This document shows, one piece after another, positions 43,622 to 59,742 of a stretch of DNA of 64,000 nt. Source of the DNA: Brevibacterium sanguinis (GTDB lineage Bacteria; Actinomycetota; Actinomycetes; Actinomycetales; Brevibacteriaceae). The notes beneath the pieces are model-generated. The model did no database searches. It saw nothing but the letters and a program-made list of their open reading frames with translations, and was not told the DNA's origin. The stretch's first letter is position 1. Each line of letters begins with the position of its first letter. The stretch spans positions 160,062-224,061 of the forward strand of contig NZ_QNSB01000007.1 of NCBI RefSeq assembly GCF_003315415.1, given 5' to 3'. The position numbers and the translations under genes are program-made.

Positions 43622-45180
43622 CGACTGACCTCCCCGACACCATCCACCCCTCCCTCGAGGAGTTCCGCACCCTCGGCGCCGAGCACCGGCTCGTGCCCGT
43701 CCACCGCAGCGTCCTCGCCGACGCCGAGACCCCCCTGAGCCTCTACCGCAAGCTCACCGACGGCGGCCCCGGCAGCTTCCTCTTCGAATCCGCCGTCTCC
43801 GGCGCCTGGGCCCGGTACTCGTTCATCGGGTCGGCTCCCGTGGCGACGCTGATCTCCGACGGGGACGGATTCCGCTGGGAGGGCACCCCGCCGGTGGGCC
43901 TGCCGAGCACCGGCAGCGTCCTCGACGCGGTCAGCGCGACGCTGGACCTCCTTGCCGTCGACGACGCCGAGCAGTCGCTGCCGCCCATGGTCTCCAGCCT
44001 CGTCGGCTACTTCGGCTGGGACATCGTGCGCGAGTTCGAGCGGCTGGCGGCGGCGAACCCCGACGAGCACCATCTGCCGACCGTGCAGCTGATGATCCCC
44101 GGCGACATCGCCGTCTACGACCACTACACGGGAATGGTCACCCTCGTCGCCAACGTCTTCAACGTCAACGGCGAGGACACCGGGATCGACGAGGCCCATG
44201 CCGCGGGCACCGCCCGCGTCGAGGCGATGCTCGAGAGGCTGACCCGCACCGCGCAGCCGGCGATCGCGACCCCGCGCGCCGTCGCCCCCGAGGTTGCGAC
44301 CCGGACCGACCCCGACTCCTACCTCGCGGCCGTGCGCCGGGCCCAGCAGGACATCGTCGACGGGGAGATCTTCCAGGTCGTGCTCGGCCAGCGCTTCGAC
44401 GCCGCCTGCGCGGCGGATCCGCTCACCGTCTACCGGATGCTGCGCCACACCAACCCCAGCCCGTTCATGTACCTGCTCAACCTCCGCGACGACACCGGGG
44501 CCCCGGTGAGCATCGTCGGCTCCTCGCCCGAGGCGCTCGTCACCGTCCGCTCGGGCACCGTCCTCACCCACCCCATCGCCGGCTCCCGCCCGCGCGGGGG
44601 CAGCGCCGAGGAGGATGCCCGGCTCGCCCGCGAGCTGCTCGCCGATGAGAAGGAGCGCGCCGAGCACCTCATGCTCGTCGACCTCGCCCGCAACGACCTC
44701 GCGAAGGTGTGCCGGGCCGGCACGATCGACGTCAGCGAGTTCATGGAGATCGAACGCTTCAGCCACATCATGCACATCTCCTCGACCGTGCGCGGTGAGC
44801 TGGCCCCTGGACACGGGGCCGTCGACGTCCTCAGGGCGACGTTCCCCGCCGGCACCCTGTCGGGCGCCCCGAAGCCGCGCGCCCTGCAGATCATCGACGA
44901 GCTCGAGGTCGTCGGCCGGGGGCTCTACGGCGGGGTCGTCGGCTACATGTCGTTCAACGGCGACCTCGACCTCGCGATCGCGATCCGCACCGGAGTCCTC
45001 CGCGACGGCGTGATGAGCGTCTACGCCGGCGGCGGCATCGTCGCGGACTCGGTGCCCGAACTCGAGTACCAGGAGTCGCGGAACAAGGCCCAGGCCGTGC
45101 TCGCGGCCGCCGCGGCCGCCGCGGCGCTCGAGGACCTCGGCACCGCGCAGGTCGAGGACCTCGGCCAGGAGCAGCGATGA
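43618..45180 (+). CDS. trpE: Anthranilate synthase component I
   Basis: Makes anthranilate from chorismate with a TrpG glutaminase. 520 residues. The N-terminal tryptophan-binding element is [12 protein letters not shown] (an LLES-like motif), suggesting feedback inhibition. The chorismate-binding core (about 220-505) contains [37 protein letters not shown] and [22 protein letters not shown] 43618 overlaps hisI by 4 bp, so trp synthesis is translationally tied to his. trpG and trpD are not nearby. Confidence 0.95.
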   Translation: MTTDLPDTIHPSLEEFRTLGAEHRLVPVHRSVLADAETPLSLYRKLTDGGPGSFLFESAVSGAWARYSFIGSAPVATLISDGDGFRWEGTPPVGLPSTGSVLDAVSATLDLLAVDDAEQSLPPMVSSLVGYFGWDIVREFERLAAANPDEHHLPTVQLMIPGDIAVYDHYTGMVTLVANVFNVNGEDTGIDEAHAAGTARVEAMLERLTRTAQPAIATPRAVAPEVATRTDPDSYLAAVRRAQQDIVDGEIFQVVLGQRFDAACAADPLTVYRMLRHTNPSPFMYLLNLRDDTGAPVSIVGSSPEALVTVRSGTVLTHPIAGSRPRGGSAEEDARLARELLADEKERAEHLMLVDLARNDLAKVCRAGTIDVSEFMEIERFSHIMHISSTVRGELAPGHGAVDVLRATFPAGTLSGAPKPRALQIIDELEVVGRGLYGGVVGYMSFNGDLDLAIAIRTGVLRDGVMSVYAGGGIVADSVPELEYQESRNKAQAVLAAAAAAAALEDLGTAQVEDLGQEQR

Positions 45181-45791
45181 CGCGCTCGCGCGGCGTCCTC
45201 CTCGTCCTCGTCCTCGCCGGGGCGCTGTGGGCGATCAGCCTCGCCTCCTGGCAGACCGCGGTCGGGCCGGACACGCTCGGGCCCACCGGCGTCGCCGTGC
45301 CCCGCACCGAGACCGCCGCCGGGGCCTCCCCGGTCGCGACCGCCTGCGTGGCGGTCATCGCCGTCTGCGGACTGCTCGCCGCGATGCTCGGCCGCATGGG
45401 CCGGTTCGTCGTCCTCGGCCTCTCCGCTCTCGCCGCCCTCGGCTACGCCGGAACCGCGCTGGCGGCCCTGCTCGGGCCCGCGGCCACCCGGTGGCCGATC
45501 GCGGGCGTCGCCGCCGGGGCGCTGAGCGCAGCCGTGATCGCCTGGGTGGCCGTCGCCTCGGCGTCCTGGGCGAACTCGACCCGCTACGACCGCAGCGCCC
45601 GCGGCGCGGGCACGACCGGGTTCGACTCGACGGCGACCTGGGACGCGCTCTCGCGCGGCGAGGACCCCGAGGCCCCCGGCGGGGACCCCGAGACGCCCGG
45701 CAAGGACCCCGAGGCTCCCGACGCCGACGGCGACGATGACGACCGGGACGGCGGCCGGGACCCGGGCCCGGACCGGGACCGGGACTCCTGA
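45177..45791 (+). CDS. Trp-associated membrane protein (TIGR02234-like)
   Basis: 204-residue protein with four predicted membrane segments and a Glu/Asp/Pro-rich cytoplasmic tail of about 50 residues (EDPEAPGGDPETPGKDPEAP). Family members lie between trpE and trpC in actinobacteria; the position is the main support. SWQTAVGPDTLGPTG between the first two segments is the expected loop. No biochemical role is known. ATGA overlap with trpE. Confidence 0.85.
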   Translation: MTRSRGVLLVLVLAGALWAISLASWQTAVGPDTLGPTGVAVPRTETAAGASPVATACVAVIAVCGLLAAMLGRMGRFVVLGLSALAALGYAGTALAALLGPAATRWPIAGVAAGALSAAVIAWVAVASASWANSTRYDRSARGAGTTGFDSTATWDALSRGEDPEAPGGDPETPGKDPEAPDADGDDDDRDGGRDPGPDRDRDS

Positions 45792-45879
45792 GGCGCTCGG
45801 CCGGGTCGATACGGCACCCGTGATCGAAGCGTGTCACAATAAGAGGGAAGACAACAGGCACAGCTTGAGAAGGAGCACC

Positions 45880-46170
45880 ATGTCGCAATCCGTCGCCCGC
45901 AACGGCGCCACCGATCTCGACAAATCGACGATCGACTACTCCGTCATCGCCGACCCCGGCCATGGCAACTCGGTCGCCGCCTGGACGGGTGTGGTCATCA
46001 TGCTCATCGGCATCACCGTCGGCTGTGTCGGCTTCACGATCCACACGCCGATGATCACCTACATCGGCGTCGGCATCGTCGTCCTCGGCCTCATCGTCGG
46101 ACTCGTCCTGCGCGCCATGGGGCTCGGCAGCAAGCCGTCCGAGCGCAGGCCCAACCCGCGGACGAGATGA
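45880..46170 (+). CDS. HGxxPAAW-type small membrane protein
   Basis: 96-residue protein with two membrane segments (about 35-58 and 62-84). The signature GHGNSVAAWTGV (about 28-39) fits the HGxxPAAW family with Ser-Val in the variable/Pro positions. This family sits beside trpC in actinobacteria and its function is unknown. ATG 45880 follows AGAAGGAG. The upstream 88-bp gap has TCACAATAAG, a weak -10 candidate. ATGA overlap with trpC. Confidence 0.88.
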   Translation: MSQSVARNGATDLDKSTIDYSVIADPGHGNSVAAWTGVVIMLIGITVGCVGFTIHTPMITYIGVGIVVLGLIVGLVLRAMGLGSKPSERRPNPRTR

Positions 46171-46964
46171 CGGTTCTCGACGACATCGTCGCAGGAGTCC
46201 GCGAGGACCTCGAGGACCGCAGGCGCCGGGTCCCGCTGACCGAGATGGTCGAGCGGGCCCAGGCGGCCGCGCCGGTGCGCGCCTTCGACCTCGACGCCGA
46301 CTTCTCCGTCATCGCCGAGGTCAAGCGCCGGTCCCCGTCGCGCGGCGATCTCGCCCCCATCTCCGAACCCGGCCGCCTCGCCGGCCTCTACGCGGTAGGC
46401 GGGGCCAGGGCGATCAGCGTGCTCACCGAATCCCGGCGCTTCTCCGGCAGCCTCGACGACTTCGACGAGGTCCGCGCGGCCGTCGACGTCCCCCTGCTGC
46501 GCAAGGACTTCATGGTCGACGAGTACCAGTTCCACGAGGCCCGGGCCCACGGCGCGGACCTCGTCCTGCTCATCGTCGCCGCCCTCGACCCGGTCCAGCT
46601 GCGCGACTACCTCGCGCTGTCCGCCGAACTCGGCATGACCGCCCTGGTCGAGACCCATGACGCGGCGGAGCTCGAGATCGCCGCCGACCTCGACGCGCGC
46701 CTCATCGGGATCAACACCCGCAACCTCAAGGACCTCAGCGTCGACACCTCACGGTTCGCGCCGCTGGCGGAGCTCGCCCCACCCGGATGCACCCTCGTCG
46801 CGGAGTCGGGAGTGGCCGGACTCGCCGACGTCGAGTCCTACGCCCACGCCGGGGCCCACGCGGTGCTCGTCGGCGAGGCCCTGGTCAGGGACGGGGACCC
46901 GCAGTCCGCGGTCGCCCGGTTCACCTCGGCGGGAGCGGACATCCGCACCCGGGCCACCGCGTGA
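46167..46964 (+). CDS. trpC: Indole-3-glycerol phosphate synthase
   Basis: Ring-closing step from CdRP to indole-3-glycerol phosphate. 265 residues, TIM barrel. The catalytic Lys is in [14 protein letters not shown] and the second Lys/Glu in [28 protein letters not shown] and VAESGVAG follow. Not fused to trpF. trpF is absent from the window, consistent with actinobacterial HisA (PriA) doing both isomerisations. Confidence 0.96.
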   Translation: MTVLDDIVAGVREDLEDRRRRVPLTEMVERAQAAAPVRAFDLDADFSVIAEVKRRSPSRGDLAPISEPGRLAGLYAVGGARAISVLTESRRFSGSLDDFDEVRAAVDVPLLRKDFMVDEYQFHEARAHGADLVLLIVAALDPVQLRDYLALSAELGMTALVETHDAAELEIAADLDARLIGINTRNLKDLSVDTSRFAPLAELAPPGCTLVAESGVAGLADVESYAHAGAHAVLVGEALVRDGDPQSAVARFTSAGADIRTRATA

Positions 46965-46992
46965 GCCCCATCCACGTCAACGAAGGACAGCA

Positions 46993-48203
<1,211 letters not shown>

Positions 48204-48207
<4 letters not shown>

Positions 48208-48992
48208 CAACGCGCGGAGCCCGGACGGGCGCCACCCTCGACGCCGTCGAACAGCGCGGGGCCAAGGCCGCGCTGATCGGCTACCTGCCCGTCGGATTCC
48301 CCTCCGTCGAGGGCTCGATCGAGGCGATGGTCGAACTCGTCCGATCCGGCGCGGACATCGTCGAGGTCGGCATGCCCTACTCCGATCCGGGGATGGACGG
48401 CCCGGTCATCCAGCGCGCCGTCGAGCGCGGGCTCGAGGCGGGAGTGCGGACGAAGGACGTGTTCACGGCGGTCTCGGCCATCGCCGAGGCGGGCGGCACC
48501 GCCGTCGTCATGAGCTATTGGAACCTCGTCCTCCAGTACGGGGTCGAGGCCTTCGCCCGTGACCTCGACTCCGCCGGGGGCGCCGGGATCATCACCCCCG
48601 ACCTCATCCCCGACGAGGCCGACGAGTGGATCGCGGCCTCCGACGCCCACGACCTCGACCGGATCTTCCTCGCCGCGCCCTCCTCGACGCCGGAGCGGAT
48701 CGCGCGGATCGTCGGCGCGAGCCGCGGGTTCGTCTACGCCGCCTCGACGATGGGGGTGACCGGGATCCGCTCGGAGGTCGACGACCACGCCCGCGACCTC
48801 GTCTCCCGCCTCAAGGAGGCCGGAGCCGGGCGGGCCTGCGTCGGACTCGGCGTGTCCACCCGCGACCAGGCCGCCGAGGTCGCCGCCTACTCCGACGGGG
48901 TCATCGTCGGCTCCGCGCTCGTGCGGGCACTCGACACCGGCGTCGCCGAACTCGCGGCGCTGACCGAGGAGCTCGCCGAGGGCTGTGCATGA
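48204..48992 (+). CDS. trpA: Tryptophan synthase alpha subunit
   Basis: Cleaves indole-3-glycerol phosphate to indole, channelled to TrpB. 262 residues. Catalytic Glu and Asp lie in [47 protein letters not shown] and [13 protein letters not shown] are family motifs. ATGA overlaps on both sides with trpB and lgt. Confidence 0.96.
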
Positions 48993-50101
48993 GCGACCTC
49001 CTCGCCGCCATCCCCTCTCCGTCCTGGAGCGGATTCCACATCGGACCGCTGACCATCCACGCCTACGCGCTGTGCATCCTCACCGGGATCGTCCTCGCGC
49101 TGTGGCTGACGTCGCGGCGGTGGCAGGCCCGCGGCGGGCACGAGGACGACCTGTGGACCATCGCGATCATCACGGTGCCGGCCGGGATCATCGGCGGGCG
49201 CCTCTACCACATCTTCTCCACCCCTGACCCCTACTTCGGGCCCGACGGCAACCCGATCGACGCCCTGAAGATCTGGAACGGGGGACTCGGCATCTGGGGC
49301 GCCGTGGCACTGGGCATGCTCGCGGCCTGGGCCGTCGCCCGCCACCAGGGGATCAGGATCCTGCCCTTCCTCGACGCCGCCGCCCCCGGTCTCATCCTCG
49401 CCCAGGCCGTCGGGCGCTGGGGGAACTGGTTCAACCAGGAGCTCTTCGGCGCCCCGACCACGCTGCCGTGGGGCCTGGAGATCGACAAGCACGTCAACGG
49501 GGTGCTCAACCCCAACTGGCCGGACCCCGACCTGCCCGCGACGACCCTGTTCCACCCGACGTTCCTCTACGAGTCGCTGTGGAACCTCCTCGGCTGCGTC
49601 ATCCTCGTCGTCGCCGCCCGCCGGTTCCGGCTCGGCCACGGCCAGGTGTTCGCGCTCTACATCTGCTACTACACGCTCGGACGGGTGTGGATCGAGGCCC
49701 TGCGCATCGACGACGCGGAGCTCGTCCTCGGACTCCGGCTCAACATCTGGACCTCGATCCTCGTGTTCGCCGCCGGTCTCATCTGGTTCGTCGTCTCCCG
49801 CCTCAGGCACCGCGAGCCCGAGACCGAGATCTACCTCCCCGGCGCACGGGCCCTGCGCGACCGCGACGACGACCAGCGCCCCGGCGACTCGCCCGGTGCC
49901 GGCCCGCGCGCGACGGACTCGTCGGGTGCCGCACCGGGGCCCGAGTCGCATGGCCCCACCCCCGCGACTCCCACGGGCGACGGCAGGCCGGACGAGGACC
50001 GCAGGCCCGGCTTCGGCTTCTTCGGAGCCGTCACCTCGGCGATCTCGATCATCCCCGACGTCGGGAGGAGGAACCGTGACGACCGGCGGAACCAGGGCTG
50101 A
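48989..50101 (+). CDS. lgt: Prolipoprotein diacylglyceryl transferase
   Basis: Transfers diacylglycerol from phosphatidylglycerol to the lipobox Cys of prelipoproteins. 370 residues with about seven membrane segments. The signature GRWGNWFNQELFG is near 141-153, with HAYALCI, GGRLYHI and FHPTFLYESLWN. The last ~90 residues are a charged, Pro/Gly-rich cytoplasmic tail, an extension often seen in actinobacteria. trpA-lgt adjacency is also typical. A 202-bp leader to gltB follows. Confidence 0.95.
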   Translation: MSDLLAAIPSPSWSGFHIGPLTIHAYALCILTGIVLALWLTSRRWQARGGHEDDLWTIAIITVPAGIIGGRLYHIFSTPDPYFGPDGNPIDALKIWNGGLGIWGAVALGMLAAWAVARHQGIRILPFLDAAAPGLILAQAVGRWGNWFNQELFGAPTTLPWGLEIDKHVNGVLNPNWPDPDLPATTLFHPTFLYESLWNLLGCVILVVAARRFRLGHGQVFALYICYYTLGRVWIEALRIDDAELVLGLRLNIWTSILVFAAGLIWFVVSRLRHREPETEIYLPGARALRDRDDDQRPGDSPGAGPRATDSSGAAPGPESHGPTPATPTGDGRPDEDRRPGFGFFGAVTSAISIIPDVGRRNRDDRRNQG

Positions 50102-50303
50102 TTCCTCCCACCCACCGAGACGGTTTGGTCCGCAAAACGGTCCTTTTCCGTCTGGGTGAGAGGCGGGTCGGCAGTGTAGGTTGAGGAGTCGACAGTGAGA
50201 ACCACGTCACTCCTGCGCCGTCGGACGATCTCCTCACGGCGCCTCTCCAGCCAGGTCAAGGACAACGACGTCTTCTGGAAGAACACCTACGCGAAGGCAG
50301 CCG
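50102..50303 (+). other. lgt-gltB gap: hairpin, -10 box and possible upstream reading frame
   Basis: AGACGG (near 50119) can pair with CCGTCT (near 50150), with CACCC/GGGTG outside it. This could be a weak lgt terminator. TAGGTT at 50177-50182 is a candidate -10. GAGGAG at 50184-50189 sits 5 nt before a GTG at 50195 that opens an 83-codon frame overlapping the start of gltB out of frame. That frame is Arg-rich and not obviously a protein. Confidence 0.3.
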
Positions 50304-54924
<4,621 letters not shown>

Positions 54925-54932
<8 letters not shown>

Positions 54933-56364
54933 TCCGCAGGGCTTCCTCAAGGTGACGAAGCGGGAGCTTCCCGCCAGGCGTCCCGTCCCCATCCGCCTCC
55001 TCGACTACCGCGAGGTCTCCGAGGCCGGCGACGGCGAGCAGCTGCGCCGGCAGGCCTCGCGGTGCATGGACTGCGGCATCCCGTTCTGCCATCAGGGCTG
55101 CCCGCTGGGCAACCTCATCCCGGAGTTCAACGATGCGATGTACCGCGGGGAGCTCGCCCGCGCCGTCGAACTGCTCCACGCGACGAACAACTTCCCCGAG
55201 TTCACCGGCCGGGCCTGCCCGGCCCCGTGCGAGAACGCATGCGTGCTCGGCATCAATCAGCCGGCCGTGACGATCAAGCAGGTCGAGGTGAGCATCGTCG
55301 ACCAGGGGTTCGAGGCCGGTCTCATCCAGCCGGTGATCCCGGACCGGATCACCGGCCACACCGTGGCCGTCGTCGGCTCCGGACCGGCCGGGCTCGCCGC
55401 CGCCCAGCAGCTCACCCGGGCCGGGCACACCGTCGTCGTGTTCGAACGCGACGATCGGATCGGCGGGCTGCTGCGCTACGGGATCCCCGACTTCAAGCTC
55501 GAGAAGCACCACATCGACCGCAGGCTCGCCCAGATGCGGGCCGAGGGGACGCGGTTCGAGACCTCGGTGTCCATCGGCGCGGACCTCACCCTCGACGAGC
55601 TCAGCGCGCGCTTCGACGCGGTCCTGCTCTGCACGGGTGCGACGAGGCCCAGGGACATGGAGCTGCCGGGCAGGCAGGCGCAGGGGATCGAGTTCGCCAT
55701 GGACTACCTCGTCCCCTCGAACCGGGCCCAGGCCGGGGACGAGGTCGACGTCATCTCCGCCGCGGGCAAGCACGTCATCATCATCGGCGGCGGGGACACC
55801 GGAGCCGACTGCCTGGGCACGGCCCTGCGGCAGCAGGCCGCGAGCGTGACGACCCTGGCGATCGGGGCGAAGCCCCCGGCCGAGCGACCGGCCGACCAGC
55901 CGTGGCCGACGGTCCCGCGCATCTTCGAGGTCCAGACCTCCCACGAGGAGGGCGGGACGAGGCGCTACCTGTCCTCGACGATCGGCTTCGAATCCGACGC
56001 CGCGGGCCGGGTGACGGGGCTGCGCCTGGCGCGGACCCGGTTCGTCGACGGCAGGCGCGTCCCCACTCCGGGGACCGAGCACACGCTGCCGGCGGATCTC
56101 GTCCTGCTGGCCCTGGGCTTCGCCGGCCCGGAGACCGAGGGCTTCGCGCTCGCCACCGACCGCGGCCGGTTCGTCCGCTCCGCCGACTACTCGGCCTCGG
56201 CCCCCGGCGTGTTCGTCGCCGGCGACGCCGGGCGGGGCCAGTCGCTCATCGTCTGGGCGATCGCCGAGGGCCGAGCCGCGGCCGCGGAGGTCGACGAGTA
56301 CCTCATGGGGTCGACGCGCCTGCCCCGGCCGGTCGAGCCGACCGCGACGGCATTCGAGTGCTAG
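54925..56364 (+). CDS. gltD: Glutamate synthase small subunit
   Basis: 479-residue FAD/NADPH subunit supplying electrons to GltB. The N-terminal 4Fe-4S cysteines are in RCMDCGIPFCHQGCPLGN and CPAPCENACVLGI. FAD loop VVGSGPAGLAAAQQL, NADPH loop IIGGGDTGADCLGTA, and C-terminal FVAGDAGRGQSLIVWAIAEG complete the fold. It overlaps gltB by 8 bp; a weak hairpin follows. Confidence 0.96.
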
Positions 56365-56381
56365 ACTCAGAGATATCGCAG

Positions 56382-56401
56382 TGCGGAAACGCTTTTCCGC
56401 A
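56382..56401 (+). terminator. Short hairpin after gltD
   Basis: TGCGGAAA (56382-56389) pairs with TTTCCGCA (56394-56401) around a 4-nt loop, 17 bp after the gltD stop. Only 8 bp, and followed by TAATGG and not a T-run. Confidence 0.45.
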
Positions 56402-56441
56402 TAATGGATGACAGTTCTGTTTCGTTCGACCGCTCTCGGCG

Positions 56442-56478
56442 CTGACTCCCGAGTTGCGGTCCAGGTAGGGTGGTGTGC
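56442..56478 (+). promoter_or_regulatory. pyk promoter with leaderless start
   Basis: CTGACT (56442-56447), an 18-bp spacer, then TAGGGT (56466-56471). The -10 begins 13 nt before ATG 56479. GTGs at 56470 and 56473 fall inside or next to the -10 box and cannot be the real start if this promoter is used. Confidence 0.55.
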
Positions 56479-58020
56479 ATGAGGCGTGCGAAGATAGTGG
56501 CAACTTTAGGTCCGAACCAGAGCTCCTACGAGGAGATCCGAGCCCTTGTCGACGAGGGGGTGGATGTCGCCCGGTTCAACCTCAGCCACGGCGATCGTGA
56601 GCAGCACGAGGAGAAGCTGGCCTGGGTCCGTCGCGCCGCGGCCGACACCGGCCGGGCCGTCGCGGTCCTCCTCGACCTCCAGGGCCCGAAGATCCGGGTC
56701 GGCCGGTTCGCCAACGGTCGGGAGGAGCTCGTCGAGGGTGCGACGTTCACGATCACGAGCCGCGACGTCGAGGGCACGTCCGAGATCGTCAGCACGACCC
56801 TGACGACCCTGCCGAACGACGTCTCCGTGGGCGATCCGCTGCTCATCGACGACGGGCGGCTGCGGCTGCGGGCGACCGCGGTCACCGAGACCGACGTCGT
56901 CACCGAGGTCGAGATCGGCGGACCGATCTCGAACAACAAGGGAATCAACCTCCCCGGCGTCCCCGTGTCCGTGCCCGCCCTGTCGGACAAGGACGTCGAG
57001 GACCTCAAGTGGGGTCTGCGCCTCGGGTTCGACTGGGTGGCGCTGTCGTTCGTCCGCAGTCCCGACGACGCCGAGGACGTCCATCGCGTGATGCGGGAGG
57101 TCGGCATCAGCGCCCCCGTCATCGCCAAGCTCGAGAAGCCGCAGGCGGTCGAGGCGCTCGCCGAGATCATCGACGCCTTCGACGGGATCATGGTCGCCCG
57201 CGGCGACCTCGGCGTCGAGCTGCCGCTCGAGCAGGTCCCGATCGTCCAGAAGCGCGCGGTCGAGCTCGCGCGCAGGCAGGCCAAGCCGGTCATCGTCGCC
57301 ACCCAGATGCTCGAGACGATGATCGACGCCGCCCGGCCCACCCGCGCCGAGGCGAGCGACTGCGCCAACGCCGTCCTCGACGGTGCGGATGCGCTCATGC
57401 TCTCCGGTGAGACCTCGGTCGGCCAGTACTGGATCGAGGCGATCCGGACGATGAGCCGGATCATCGAGTCGACCGAGGTCCACGGCCTCGACCGGATCCC
57501 GCCGCTGGGCACCGTCCCCCACACCAAGGGCGGCGCCGTCACCGCCGCGGCCGTGCGGATCGCCGAACAGCTCGACATCGACCTCCTGTGCACCTTCTCC
57601 CAGACCGGTGACTCGGTGCGGAGGATGGCCCGGCTGCGCCCGGTGTGGCCGATCCTCGGCTTCACCCCGGACGCCCAGGTCCGCCACCAGCTGGCCCTGA
57701 CCTGGGGAGTGCACCCGTACCTCGTCAAGACGGTGCGCCACACGGACCAGATGGCCCGCCAGGTCGACGCCGTCCTCCTGGCCGACGGCACGGCCCGCGA
57801 GGGCGATCAGAGCATCATCGTCGCCGGTTCGCCTCCCGGGATCCCGGGGTCGACGAACGCCCTGCGCATCCACACGATGGGCGACGCCGCGAAGGGCGTG
57901 GCCGCGGCCTACGAGGACGACTCGGACAACGACGAGGATCCCCTGGCCGGATACGGCATCGTCCCCGAATCGCCCGACACCTCCGACGTGCCGATCGTCA
58001 GGGAGGAGCCCCGGGCCTGA
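56479..58020 (+). CDS. pyk: Pyruvate kinase
   Basis: Converts PEP and ADP to pyruvate and ATP. 513 residues. MRRAKIVATLGP starts domain A; ARFNLSHG, LDLQGPKIRVG and the active-site VIAKLEKPQAVEAL, GIMVARGDLGVELPLEQVP and KPVIVATQMLETMI are canonical. C-terminal domain ends near IPGSTNALRIHTMG. An acidic tail of about 40 residues (YEDDSDNDEDPLAG) extends it beyond the usual ~470-480. Start ATG 56479 is chosen from the family start and the -10 spacing. Confidence 0.96.
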   Translation: MRRAKIVATLGPNQSSYEEIRALVDEGVDVARFNLSHGDREQHEEKLAWVRRAAADTGRAVAVLLDLQGPKIRVGRFANGREELVEGATFTITSRDVEGTSEIVSTTLTTLPNDVSVGDPLLIDDGRLRLRATAVTETDVVTEVEIGGPISNNKGINLPGVPVSVPALSDKDVEDLKWGLRLGFDWVALSFVRSPDDAEDVHRVMREVGISAPVIAKLEKPQAVEALAEIIDAFDGIMVARGDLGVELPLEQVPIVQKRAVELARRQAKPVIVATQMLETMIDAARPTRAEASDCANAVLDGADALMLSGETSVGQYWIEAIRTMSRIIESTEVHGLDRIPPLGTVPHTKGGAVTAAAVRIAEQLDIDLLCTFSQTGDSVRRMARLRPVWPILGFTPDAQVRHQLALTWGVHPYLVKTVRHTDQMARQVDAVLLADGTAREGDQSIIVAGSPPGIPGSTNALRIHTMGDAAKGVAAAYEDDSDNDEDPLAGYGIVPESPDTSDVPIVREEPRA

Positions 58021-58124
58021 ACCTCGGGTGCACGCGGGCCGAGCTCGCCGACTGCTCAACACTCGGAGCGGATCGCTGAGAGCGTCCTGCCGTCGGACCC
58101 TCGGCCCGTGCCGAACGATCCCCT

Positions 58125-58157
58125 CACCGGCGACCGTCAATCAGGCGGTCGCCGGTG
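58125..58157 (+). terminator. pyk terminator hairpin
   Basis: A perfect 12-bp stem: CACCGGCGACCG (58125-58136) with 58146-58157, 9-nt loop, about 105 bp after pyk. There is no T-tract. A factor-dependent or I-shaped terminator is possible. Confidence 0.6.
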
Positions 58158-58242
58158 TCGTCGGGAATGCGATCTTCCTCACTCCGACTTGCGGAATTCC
58201 TCGGATTGCTCAACAGTTGTGGAGGTTGAGGAAAGGAACTTC

Positions 58243-59652
58243 ATGCGTCTACCCACATGGATCAAGTCATTCGGAGTGCAGGTCACGCTCGCACTCATCG
58301 CCGGCGTCGTGCTCGGGCTCATCGCCCGCACGATGGGCCCGATCAGCGAGGACACCGACAACTGGCTCGGTCAGACCCTCGACACGATCGGCTCGTCGTA
58401 CGTCACCCTGCTCAAGGCCGCGGTCGTCCCGCTCATCATCACCGCGATCATCGCGAGCATCGGCAACCTCCGCCGAGTGACCAATGCCGCCAGGCTGGCG
58501 GTCTCGACCCTGCTGTGGTTCGCCCTCACGGCGCTCATCGCCGTGATCATCGGGCTCATCCTCGGCGTCGTCATGCAGCCGGGCGCCCACGCCGACGCCG
58601 CGTCCCTGACCGGGCAGGCGCCGTCGCAGGAGGGCAGCTGGATCGCCTTCCTCACCGGGCTGATCCCCGCGAACGTGCTCGGCCTCGAGGTCTCGACGAG
58701 CCCCGATGAGGCCGGCGGCCTCGTCTCCGAGGTGGACTTCAACGTCCTCCAGCTCATCATCGTCTCCGGTGCCATCGGCATCGCCGCCGTCAAGGTGGGC
58801 AAGGCCGCGGAGCCCTTCCTCGAGTTCGTCGAGGCGGCGCTGGCCGTCGTGCAGAAGGTCGTGTGGTGGATCGTGCGGATCGCCCCGATCGGCACCCTCG
58901 GCCTCATCGGCAACGCCGTCAACTCCTACGGCTGGTCGACGATGGGATCGCTCATGTGGTTCGTCGTCGCCGTCTATGTCGGCCTCGCGATCGTCTTCTT
59001 CGTCGTCTACCCGACCCTGGCCAAGCTCAACGGTCTCTCGGTCAGGCAGTACTTCTCCGGCATCTGGCCGGCAGCGCAGCTCGGATTCGTCTCCCGGTCC
59101 TCGATCGGGACGATGCCGGTGACGCAGAAGGTCACCACCGACAACTTCGGGGTCCCGTCCGGATACGCCGCGTTCGCCGTGCCGTTCGGTGCGACGACGA
59201 AGATGGACGGCTGCGCCGCGATCTACCCGGCCATCGCCGCGGTGTTCGTCGCCCAGTTCTTCGGCATCGACCTCGGACCCGTGCAGTACTTCCTCATCGT
59301 GTTCGTCTCGGTCATCGGCTCGGCCGCGACTGCCGGAACGACCGGTGCGACAGTCATGCTCACGCTCACGCTGTCGACCCTGGGTCTGCCGCTCGAGGGC
59401 GTCGGCCTGCTGCTGGCCATCGAGCCGATCGTCGACATGGGACGCACCGCCCTCAACGTCTCCGGTCAGGCGCTGGTGCCGGCGATCGTCGCCAAGCGCC
59501 ACGGCATCCTCGACGTCGAGCGCTACCACGCCCGCCGCATCGACGGCTACGTCCCGGTCGAGGAGCCGGGATCCGCCGAGGCGGTCGCGGTTGACGCGGA
59601 CGATGCGGCCCGGGTCCCGGACGACTCGGACGTGCGCCAGCCGACCCGCTGA
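58243..59652 (+). CDS. Dicarboxylate/amino acid:cation symporter
   Basis: 469-residue DAACS-family transporter with about eight membrane segments and two re-entrant loops. SRSSIGTMPVTQKVTTDNFG corresponds to the serine-rich HP1 motif, PFGATTKMDGCAAIYP to the NMDGT region, and DMGRTALNVSGQALVPAIVAK to the substrate-binding TM8. It imports C4-dicarboxylates, glutamate or similar with Na+ or H+; the substrate is not decided. ATG 58243 follows GAGGAAAGGA. It stands alone between two terminators, and its stop lies in a 21-bp direct repeat. Confidence 0.9.
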   Translation: MRLPTWIKSFGVQVTLALIAGVVLGLIARTMGPISEDTDNWLGQTLDTIGSSYVTLLKAAVVPLIITAIIASIGNLRRVTNAARLAVSTLLWFALTALIAVIIGLILGVVMQPGAHADAASLTGQAPSQEGSWIAFLTGLIPANVLGLEVSTSPDEAGGLVSEVDFNVLQLIIVSGAIGIAAVKVGKAAEPFLEFVEAALAVVQKVVWWIVRIAPIGTLGLIGNAVNSYGWSTMGSLMWFVVAVYVGLAIVFFVVYPTLAKLNGLSVRQYFSGIWPAAQLGFVSRSSIGTMPVTQKVTTDNFGVPSGYAAFAVPFGATTKMDGCAAIYPAIAAVFVAQFFGIDLGPVQYFLIVFVSVIGSAATAGTTGATVMLTLTLSTLGLPLEGVGLLLAIEPIVDMGRTALNVSGQALVPAIVAKRHGILDVERYHARRIDGYVPVEEPGSAEAVAVDADDAARVPDDSDVRQPTR

Positions 59653-59686
59653 GTGCGGCGCGCTGAGCCGACCCGCTGAGTGCGGC
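59639..59686 (+). repeat. 21-bp direct repeat across the symporter stop codon
   Basis: AGCCGACCCGCTGAGTGCGGC occurs at 59639-59659 and again, identical, at 59666-59686 (27-bp period). The first copy contains the stop codon TGA at 59650-59652. A recent tandem duplication is likely. Confidence 0.85.
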
Positions 59687-59707
59687 ACCGCCGGCAGGCG
59701 GAGTCGC

Positions 59708-59742
59708 GACGAAGGACCGCCGACCTCGGGCGGTCCTTCGTC
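59708..59742. terminator. Bidirectional terminator between symporter and regulator genes
   Basis: A perfect 14-bp stem, GACGAAGGACCGCC (59708-59721) with 59729-59742, and a 7-nt loop. It lies between two convergent genes. Confidence 0.75.

Noticed and set aside
56470..56478. Earlier pyk starts at GTG 56470 and 56473
   Set aside because: They overlap the predicted -10 box and add residues not found in the family.
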